Origin: Cerioporus squamosus
Taxonomy: Eukaryota; Basidiomycota; Agaricomycetes; Polyporales; Polyporaceae
Length of the DNA stretch: 30,272 nt
NCBI GenBank assembly: GCA_022592435.1
Contig: JABYQS010000327.1
Span: 1-30,272 of the forward strand
Direction of reading: 5' to 3'
The position numbers and the translations under genes were made by a program. The notes beneath the pieces were generated by a model that searched no databases, had not been told where the DNA came from, and saw only the letters and a program-made list of their open reading frames with translations. Positions 19,527-30,272 of this stretch are shown one piece after another. The first letter of the stretch is position 1. Each line of letters opens with the position of its first letter.

Positions 19527-21063
19527 ATGGTCGCGATGCTCACCATCCTAGCATTCCTTTCTCTAGCAGCCCATAGTTTGGGAGCAATCATCGCTCAGCC
19601 TGCTTCTTACGCCCTCTGGGCTGCCGACTCCGCCATCGCTCGAGGACAAGGAAACGGCCTGGGTTCTGACGGCGCACCCCTCGTCTCATATGAGCACGGG
19701 GAGCTCCAATGGGCTCTGAGGCTCCTGTACGAGAAGACTGGAAACAAGACCTACTTCGACTACATCCAGCAAGGCGTGGATCGCGTGGTCACTTCGAACG
19801 GAACCGTCATCGGCGGTTACGGGTGAGTTGTTTTGTTTATGTACCCGAGATATCCCCCTTTTCACACTGACAGACCCGCTCAGCTTTACGACGGATTACC
19901 AGCTTGACCCGATTCGAACCGGACCTTCTTTCCTGTACCTGTGGGTCTCCTGTCTGTGTAGTACATCTCCCGAACGGAGTTCACAATCGCCTGCACAGAT
20001 ACAAAGTTACGGGCCAACAGAAGTACAAAACCGCGGCAGACAAGTACAGGCAGCAGCTCGAGACACACCCGAGGACCACGCAAGGCCAGTTCTGGCACAA
20101 GCTCCGATATCCCAACCAAGGTGATGTTAACCTTGTCCTTGGGTGGCTATTGATGAAATCTGACACGACCACAGGCTGGCTAGACGGAATCTACATGGGC
20201 GACGTGTTCTACGCCCAATATACACATGACTTCCAAGCATGGAACAAGTCGGCATGGGGTAAGTGCACGCAGACCTCACCTTTCTGCATGTGTCTCTAAT
20301 GTACCTCGCCAGACGACATCCAAGCGCAGTTCACGCTCATGTACCAAAACACGCTCCAAAACGCGACCTCTCCGCCCCACTTGCTCTACCACGGCTACGA
20401 CCACTCGCACACCGCCAGCTGGGCATCCCCCGACCGAGGACACTCCCCCGAAGTATGGGACCGGGCCCTCGGGTGGTACATGATGGCGCTCGTCGACACG
20501 CTGGACATCTTCCCACCTTCACATCCCGGACACAACGCGCTGCTCTCCATCCTGCGCACCCTCGCGCCCCGAGTCCGGGACGCCGCCGACCCCGCGAGCG
20601 GCGTCTGGTGGCTCGTGATCACCCAGCCCGGGCGGACGGGGAACTACTTCGAGAGCTCTGGGACGGCGATGTTCGTGTACGCGCTCCTCAAGGGCGTACG
20701 AAGGGGCTACCTCCGCGATGACGGGATCGTGAGCGCGATGAAGAAAGCGTACGGATACATGACGAAGAACTGGGTGGTGGCGAACGCGGACGGGACCATG
20801 AACTGGCTTAACACTGTACAGGTATGTGACACTCGTAATGGACTGCGTATCCAAGTTCACTTCGACGACGGCCGTTCGTTCACAGGTCGGAAGCTTGGAT
20901 GGGAACGGAACATTCGAGGTAAGCAAGACTCGCCAGTCTGGCGACTCGCTATGCTGACCACTCATCGGATGCACAGTACTACATCAGCGTCCCGACGGAC
21001 GTCAACGACCTCAAAGGTTTGGCTGCCTTCACTCTCAGTAGCATCGAGTACGAGAGTTTGTAA
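19527..21063 (+). CDS. Secreted glycoside hydrolase family 105 (unsaturated rhamnogalacturonyl hydrolase)
   Basis: Seven exons join in phase to 395 residues: 19527-19822, 19884-19940, 19999-20120, 20175-20258, 20313-20821, 20886-20918 and 20977-21063. A signal peptide is clear (residues 1 to ~20, MVAMLTILAFLSLAAHSLGA), so the enzyme is likely secreted. The body is the alpha6/alpha6 barrel of GH105/GH88, which hydrolyses the unsaturated uronic acid left on pectin fragments by lyases. Motifs seen are HGELQWALRLLYEKTG, GWLDGIYMGDVFYA (holding the probable catalytic Asp), HGYDHS and DRALGWYMMALVDTL. Several Asn-X-Ser/Thr sites fit secretion. Length is normal and no break is seen. It is convergent with the GH44 gene, with 111 bases between stop codons. 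GH88 is the main alternative, but RALGWYMMALVDTL favours GH105. Confidence 0.92.
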
Positions 21064-21174
21064 CGGGGGCCGGGCTTAATAGCATGCAACATGCATCGTG
21101 AACCCAAAACCCGCCAGTTATCACTACAGCCCAAAACGAAACGTAAGAAGTGCATGTTTTCTAGCATGACTGAA

Positions 21175-24002
21175 TCACTGCTGCTGCAGGAAGACCGCGG
21201 TGTACGCAGGCACGACCAAGTTGCTGTTGGCCGAAATCGTGATCGTCGTCTGCAATGTTGAGCTCAGTCAGCATCCATACGACATCCCCGGTTATGCTAG
21301 CTCTAGCGACTCACCTGCCACTTGGCGACCCCAGCCGCTCCGCCAAAGTGCCGCAAAAAGTACGTGCCGGCGGGGACATTCGAGATGGCGAGGTTCACGG
21401 GAACGACGTCCTTGTTCACGATGACCAGCGAGGGCTTCTTCCCGTCGCTCGTGCTCGCGTACACCCCCAGCACGTCCTCGTCCCGGTTCGCCATGTTGAC
21501 CTGCACGCTCTTGCTTCCGAAGTGAGTTCCGTTTCTGCACAGGTCGAAATTATCTCATCAGCTTCGTGACGGTGCGAGATGCACCACAGCGAGCCTCAGG
21601 CCCTCGACGCACCCTCTGAACAGCCAGAACGCCAGCCCAACGGGGCCCTTCTCGTCCGGCGTCGCCCAGTACGTGGCCGCATCCACACCCTCCCGCCCAT
21701 AAATCCCCAGCTGGTCGACCGTGACGAGCCCGCCAGTGATGTCGGTGTCCGCGGTGGAGCTCCACTCGGAAATCGAGAGCTTCGTGCCAGGGAAGTGCTG
21801 CGCGATGAGCTGCTTCATGCGCGGGATGAGCCATACCTGGTTCGGGCTCGGCTCGTTCCACTGGGCCGGCACGGACGTGCCGATGTAGGACTCGTCGGTG
21901 TACTCGGGGTCTGGGAGAAAGAAAGCAAGAAAGGAAGAAAGGCGGTAGACATGAGCATGCATACTAAGGTAGGCATCAGAAGGAGGAGAAGGAAACGCGT
22001 ACCCCACAACGACCTCGTCATCCGGAGCCTGAGAGCCTTCGCAGCGGCATCGTTCGCGCTGGTGTCCGCAGCGTAGTAATAGTGGATATCAAGGTAGTCG
22101 AGGAGACGCTTGCCAGCCTTGGTCGACGCCGCCTGCATCTGCGCCAGGAACCAAGGGAGGAAATCCTGGTTGTTGTGCGCCGCGTTGTCCGTGTAGCCGA
22201 TGCTGCTCGTCCAGTCTGACAGTGTATATACGCGGGTCAGCACGAGCTCACAGGAGGACGGGAGGAAAGCTCACAGAACCACCAAGCACAGGTGGACGGC
22301 GCGGCAACCTGGACATCGGGGAGGACGCTCTTCGCCATAGTCGCAGTGTTGACGACACGCTGGAGTTCCTCGTCAAAGCCCATCGGGTCGGGATGCATGT
22401 CTTGGTGCGTGTTCGAGGCGATTTCGATCTCATTGTCGACTGTGCCCGTTTGTTCAGTCACACTACACTACAAAAGGTGCAATGAACGCGAAGACTGACC
22501 GGTCACGATGTCAGGCTTGTGGGTCAGGCCGGAGAGCCACTGGGCGGCGAGCGACGTGTTCCATGCTTCGTAGACATTGGTCTGCGGCAAGGGCGCGACC
22601 CAAGAGCCGTTCGGGAACTGGCCGTTGCCGGCGTCTCCGTTGTAAGGGTCAAACGCAGCCTGGTCTGGACGATAGACGTGGTGTCAGGAGGTAGCACAAG
22701 TCGAAAGACACAGTAGGGCATACCGGGGTAGACAGACTTGGGGTAGGAGTACGAGCTCGAGTCCTTCGAGACCCAGTCCAAGCTACAGGATGAGATACCG
22801 TCAGACCTAACGTCTATGCAGGTGACAGCCAAGCAAGCTCACGCAGGGATAGTGAGCATACTCTTGCTCTGCGCACCCGAGACCCAGCCCATCCAAGTAT
22901 CCGCGTCGGGCGGGTCGGCGACACGATTCTCAAAGTACCAATCGTTGCCCGCGTTGGTGAACTGCCCGAAGGGGTTGTACGCCGTCACCGCATTGCCACC
23001 CCAGCGGCTGACCGTCACGCCCAGCAACTCGATGTAGCTCGCGTCCGTGGGGAAGTTGACGCCGTAGATGTCGCTCGAGATGTTCTTCACGTTGGCGATG
23101 TTGATCGTACCGTACTTGAGCGCGGGGATGGTGTGCGAGAACGTGTTGTTCGCGCCGGCGCTGATGACCAGAGAGCCAGGGGCGATCGGCTGGGACATGG
23201 TGAAGTAGGTGATCGTCTTGGCGGGGGTGTCCGCGGGCGAGTACGTCGCGCCCTTCTTGAGAGTCACGGTCGCGTTGTTCAACTTGACGGACACTTGTGA
23301 GAAATCGACGGCGCCCTGGGTTGTGACGGCGATCACGTCGCCAGCCAAAGGCTCCGCGGAGAGAAACTCGGGAGTGAGGACGATTTCTGCACACGAAACG
23401 ATCGTCAGCGCTGTCGTATATTCTCTGCAGAAGGTGGAATACCCGTCAAGAGCACGATGTTGGTAACGGAGAACGTCGCGCCGTTGCCGCCAGCTTGGAA
23501 GTTGATACGGTCCCCTACGACGATACCAATCTGTTAGCAGTTTGACGTCAACAAGGGAAATATTGTCCTTACAGCTATCAGTAGGCAGTACACCGCCGCT
23601 CCCGGGCAGGTTGCCAAAGTCGACAGTGATCGTGGTCCACGACGTATTGGTGACGGCAGAGCTCATAGTGGCCAACGGAATGCTCGCGGACGAATCGCTG
23701 TCCGTCGACGAGGAGAAGGAGAGCGAGACATCGGGCTGGGCGCCAGAGATGTCGAACCTCAGACCCGCGAAGTTGTTGGCGAAGGCGGTCTCGTCGAAGA
23801 GCGAGAGCGCTGCGTAGGAGCCGGCGGTGACCGAGATGGCCTCAACGCCTCCGGGGCCCGAGGTGGAGGCGAAGTCGATGGTGGAGGACCAGGACCAGTT
23901 CTCCCAGCCGGAGGCGAGGGCGCCGCTGCCAGGTGCGTAGACGGTCTCATCGGCACCTGCGAGGAGGCCGAGGGCCAGGACAGCAAAGTAGCCCACGAAC
24001 AT
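21175..24002 (-). CDS. Secreted glycoside hydrolase family 44 (endoglucanase/xyloglucanase)
   Basis: Ten exons join in phase to 746 residues: 24002-23573, 23514-23443, 23386-22843, 22782-22724, 22664-22500, 22439-22275, 22215-22003, 21910-21613, 21534-21315 and 21249-21175. The Met at 24002 opens a signal peptide (MFVGYFAVLALGLLAG); an upstream in-frame Met would add a basic stretch before it. An N-terminal beta-sandwich (~20-170), resembling a carbohydrate-binding module, and a linker precede the GH44 barrel. Barrel motifs are RWGGNAVTAYNPFGQFTNAG, VDNEIE (probable acid/base Glu), DYLDIHYY and SISEWSS (probable nucleophile Glu). A C-terminal beta-sandwich ends with VVPAYTAVFL. GH44 enzymes cleave beta-1,4-glucans, often xyloglucan. 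No frame break is seen. Confidence 0.92.
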
Positions 24003-24855
24003 AGTGAGTGTTCGACGCTGTGTGTTCCGGACGCGCTGGCTCTTTGAACGTTTCGCAAAGAGCTTGTGAGGCACCTGTCAACGAGTCTCTTCCGCATCTT
24101 CGTACCTCTAAGAGCTCACATGACGGCTGGTTCCTCGAGGAGAACTCCGGCTCTCGGCAGGTGGGGGACATTGCCAACCGAGTTTTATCCCAAGAGATTC
24201 CGGGCATTGGGCAGACGGGAGGCTGGAGCGCCAGCCAGAGGGTCTGCTGGGCTACAGATTGAACCTGCCGGCATAACAGTACGGCGTGCTGGGTACACTT
24301 CGGCGGAACATGATGTGGTGAGAGGGCGGGCGCATGGTCCTTGTGGAAGATGCACGCGGAGTCTCAGTTCTATGCACGGTGACTGTCAACAGCCTGATTC
24401 ATTCACGCTGAAAGTCTGGTTACATGCATGCGCTAGAGAAAAGAGAGATGAGGAACTTACCTCAGTCTGTGCACGGCAAAATGTCAAGCTTTCAAGGACT
24501 ATAGAAAGTGCAGGAGTTGTATATGGCAAGTGTGGGCAATTACGTAAGCGTCAGAGCGCGCCTTCGTGGAAGAAGGCCCGGACCGGCCCGGGCGTACTTC
24601 TACTACCAGAACGTCATCTTCACTGCCTTGCACGGGCTAGCGGTTCTGTGTGAGGCTATCGCGAACGACTAGAAGGGAGGATGACTGCAGGTGAGTGGAC
24701 GGACTTTATTCGCTGGGAAGCGACGATGAACATGACCAGAGTGTTCTACCACAGTGTTCTATTGGCGTGTGCAAGGTCGCCGGGCGGGAGGTGCTCGTGG
24801 CAGTCTATTCAAACAGCAACGGCGCGGCTGGATGCCTGCTCGAACGCCGCGCCGA

Positions 24856-25020
24856 ACAGAGCCAGTCGTGCCTCGCACGCGAACATAGACGGGTCGCAAG
24901 AGGACCTTGGACCACGCGACGTCATGGCGTGCGCAGCTCACGTCGAAGACGATCGTCTTTCCGGTTCTGATCTCGACGCGTACGTCCTTCTGTCCAAGAT
25001 TCACTTCAGGAAGGCGATGG
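24856..25020. repeat. Diverged duplicated segment, copy B
   Basis: This copy matches 18896-19080 in the same orientation; the strongest block is 24915-24935. In the plus-strand frame, copy B reads GPWTTRRHGVRSSRRRRS against APWTSRRHGMRNARSRRS in copy A. Open frames exist on the minus strand too, so the coding strand, if any, is undecided. Confidence 0.65.
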
Positions 25021-26164
25021 GCAGAAGAGCTATGGGCGCAGGCGGGATGCAGGCGCCGGGCTAAGGCGTGCGGTACTCGGCCGCGGTCGTCTCCGAGCGA
25101 CAATCCGCTCGCAAATCCACGGTTTGGTCGGAGTCGCCAGGCCGCGATCCTCCAAGCACGGCGCGAAGACTGCAGATGGACGCAGACTGAGCCGAGGAAG
25201 TCAATGCCTCTGTTCGCGTGCTGTCGAGGTATGTCCATCTGCTTTCCTCGAATGCACTCGGCGACTTGGCTCTGCTCACGGGTACGCTGTGCGGCGGGCT
25301 TCCAGGTCGCCAGAGACGGCTAGAATGAGCACTTCCGACGAGAGCAGCATGTTCCGCACGCGCATTCGGGGCTTCGGAGCAGACTAGGTGTTTGAAGAAC
25401 AAGCACACGTTCTGATAGGAGATGCGCGGAGCCGTGAGGGTTATGAGCCGAGGAAGAGAGAGCGAGGGGGACTGCCCGTTCTGGAGAGCAGAGAGGCGCA
25501 TCCCGAGAAGTCGAAGACGGGATGGGCGTGCATGATCGCCAGGGGAAGCGTCGCTGGTTACGCGGCGAGCACGCGGGGCAGCCCTGCGCAGCGCGTTCGA
25601 GCAGCGGGCGGGGCGAGCACGAGGAGGTCCGGGAGCGTGCGCGGACGGAGCTGCAGCTGCACGGCGGGCGACGCGGGCGGGCGTAGAGAAGAAGGGTGGA
25701 AGGAGAGAAGGATCGACGATACGGATCTGACGGACGTGACTTGTGATGTACAGGACGGGACGGGGGCCAGCTTCAAGTGGCCTCTCGCTGGCAGGATCCT
25801 TCAGCTCGCTCCGGAGATCCTCGTCCCTGCGGCGACAGCGTGGCGCGGTACTCACCCGTCGTGCAGCTGCAGCGCTAGCCACAGCGCCGTGTGGGTGGGG
25901 CTGCGGCCCCGAGGGACACGAGCAAGCATGTGCCGCCCGAGGGCGAGATCGGGAGACTATCGTAGCGCAGAGCTTGTCATCGTTCGGCCTTCGAACCGTG
26001 CGCTCGGCAGCGGGAGAGGACCCGCGCGATGTTCTGTGGCACCCGTCCGTTCGCGATGGCCTCCCGCAATGTGCCCTCCCTCCCGTCCTTCGAAGCCCAG
26101 GTGATGTCACCGTCCTCCAGTGTGCCCTCCTCGTCTTCCTGCTCGAGTCCGCCCACCCGTCCCG

Positions 26165-26170
26165 TATAAG
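26165..26170 (+). promoter_or_regulatory. TATA-like box upstream of the halogenase gene
   Basis: TATAAG lies 234 bases before the halogenase start and is followed by a long C/T-rich leader (26201-26400). Confidence 0.35.
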
Positions 26171-26403
26171 TACGCTGGCCCTCGTCCACATCCCCATCGC
26201 CCTCCTCCCCCTCCTCCCCAGACACGCCCTGCTTCGTCTAACCCACCCAGCTATCCGCGCCCCTTCTTGCAAATCACACTTCCATTTCCTCACATATACT
26301 CCATATCACTCCCCGGATCTCCTCGTGCTCCATTCTCCCAGCTGCCTACATCCTTCTGCACAGCGCCCCACCCACATCGCTCTCTTCTCTCTCTCCAGCC
26401 ATC

Positions 26404-29122
<2,719 letters not shown>

Positions 29123-29446
29123 CAGGATTGCGGAAGTACGCGTATACCCAGGGGTTCAGGTTGTATGATTAGGATGGACAGCATGCCGCTCTCGCTCATC
29201 TTCGCTTTCGGTCTTTGTATATAGTGGTATCTCAATGTTGTGGATGGACATGTGTGTACTTCTCTCTCGTTGTCCTTGCAATGCATGAAGTATGCATCAG
29301 GCCCGTGTCATCTCTCCGAGCCGCATCGCAGGACGTGTGGCGTCGAACGGTATCGTAATCTAACAGGGGTAACAGTAAAGTAACAACAGCATATAGCGAG
29401 CATTGTTCCTCCGGGGGTCCCAGCCCACCTCCCAGGCGTTATCCGC

Positions 29447-30272
29447 CTAATCCCACTTCACCCTCTTCGCATACTCGCGAATGTTGGAGACGAACGAGTC
29501 CTGCACCTCTTCTCCCGCACCCGTCGCCACCTTCAGGATGATCTCGTTGAGGCCTATGGACCCGAGGATGTCGACGTGGTCGCTCGTAGTCCCCCCACCC
29601 CGCGGATCGTCGCGACGGGATTGTGCGGCAGCTGTTCCAAGCCTGGTTCAGCGCACAAGGACACTCACCGCGCAAGGCTGCAGAACTGGGAACAACGCGT
29701 TGACGCACCTCGACAGTCGTCACCTGTATCCCCGCGGGGTTCCACCGCTCGCGCTTCCACCCCTCCACGCACATCGCGCCCAAGCTCAGCAACCCGACCG
29801 TGCCGTCGCCCTCGCCCATCTTCACGCCGTTCACGACGGGCGGGTTCAGCGTCTCGTCCGTGTACTCGGCGTCGATGAACGTCTGGCGCGCGAGCGGCAT
29901 GTCCAGCGGCGGGCGCGGGGACGTGCAGTTCGCGCCCGTCACGGGGTCGTCTTTCGCGCAGACCGCGTGCGGGTCGTCCGCCTGCACCTCGTCGTATTCG
30001 TAGTCGCCTTCGGTGTACCAGTATGAGCGCTGGAGGGGGATGCGACGGCACGTAGAGTCAGCGGCTGGTGGGGGGGTTGGTGGTAGTGACGGAGGAACGT
30101 ACCTCTGTGGCCTTGCCGTGGCCGTAGACACAGAATATCTTCATGGACGGCGCATACGGCAACCTGCGAAGGGTGAATAAGACAGCTTGCATCATGGGTG
30201 GAACAGAGGAGCGAAGGTCCTCACTGTATTTCGAGCGGGTTGCTCCACTTCCTGAAGTCGAGGTTGTTCGCA
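29447..30272 (-). CDS. Phospholipid:diacylglycerol acyltransferase, C-terminal part (apparent frameshift)
   Basis: Four exons are visible: 30272-30225 (continues beyond the window), 30163-30103, 30029-29709 and 29631-29447. The protein matches the C-terminal end of Lro1/PDAT, an ER enzyme of the LCAT family that moves an acyl chain from a phospholipid to diacylglycerol to make triacylglycerol. Diagnostic segments are MKIFCVYGHGKATERSYWY, MGEGDGTVGLLSLG (with the catalytic Asp), RWNPAGIQVTT and DHVDILGS (with the catalytic His). Between LPHNPVATIRG and TTSDHVDIL one base is missing from the six-base G run (29591-29596 on the plus strand). As written, the catalytic His is lost from the frame. 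In such a conserved gene a homopolymer error is more likely than decay. The catalytic Ser lies outside the window. Confidence 0.9.

Larger units (their letters stand above)
24003..26403. other. Gene-poor 2.4-kb region between GH44 and halogenase
   Basis: The left part holds the GH44 promoter, including GTGGGG at 24161-24166, which fits the CreA/Cre1 carbon-repression core SYGGRG. The middle holds copy B of the duplicated segment. The right part holds the halogenase promoter and a C-rich leader. Long open frames occur on both strands between 24066 and 26293, but they are Arg/Pro/Ala-rich and have no recognisable domain, so none is called. Confidence 0.4.

Noticed and set aside
24066..24653. 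195-codon plus-strand frame upstream of GH44
   Set aside because: It overlaps the GH44 promoter, has no recognisable domain and no clear splice context.
25061..26293. 410-codon open frame on the minus strand
   Set aside because: It is Arg/Ala/Pro/Ser-rich with no domain I recognise, lies in GC-rich DNA where long chance frames are common, and overlaps other equally open frames on the plus strand and the halogenase leader.

Overview
The window is nuclear DNA of a filamentous basidiomycete, most likely an agaricomycete (mushroom or wood-decay fungus). Evidence: genes carry many GT-AG introns of about 50-80 bases with CTGAC/CTAAC branch sites; tryptophan synthesis uses a fused GATase-IGPS-PRAI protein; the carbohydrate enzymes (GH44, GH105) and the flavin-dependent halogenase are of types found in such fungi; and CT-rich leaders precede several genes. 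All reading frames and splice sites were worked out by eye.

Layout, left to right. (1) 1-2649, minus: a multi-exon gene of unknown function running off the left edge, with strong phase-consistent exons at both ends and one unresolved junction. (2) 3444-6262, plus: a BCS1-like AAA ATPase with a long C-terminal coiled coil and an apparent one-base frameshift. (3) 7020-8663, plus: a Gi-class heterotrimeric G-protein alpha subunit, seven exons, 354 residues. (4) 10040-13010, plus: a 5'-truncated LINE-type retrotransposon with reverse transcriptase, RNase H and a poly(A) tail, ending 83 bases from (5) a tRNA-Ser(CGA) gene with an 11-base intron (13094-13185, minus). (6) 13294-16449, minus: the trifunctional tryptophan gene, interrupted by an unusually long 780-base intron, with a perfect Gcn4/Cpc1 element upstream. 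(7) 16971-18292, minus: a four-helix membrane protein with a disordered N-terminus. (8) A convergent pair of secreted plant-cell-wall enzymes: GH105 (19527-21063, plus) and GH44 (21175-24002, minus). (9) A gene-poor stretch of 2.4 kb. (10) 26404-29122, plus: a flavin-dependent halogenase with an apparent two-base deletion and a GC-AG intron. (11) 29447-30272, minus: the C-terminal part of a phospholipid:diacylglycerol acyltransferase with an apparent one-base deletion.

The genes are mostly independent housekeeping and signalling functions, as is normal in fungi; only the GH105/GH44 pair has an obvious shared theme (breakdown of pectin and hemicellulose/glucan). I see no operon-like or defence-like system. 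The most unusual observations are a diverged duplicated segment (18896-19080 and 24856-25020) flanking the GH pair, three small frameshifts in three otherwise intact genes (pseudogenes or, more likely, base-calling errors), the long trp intron, and the LINE insertion next to a tRNA gene.
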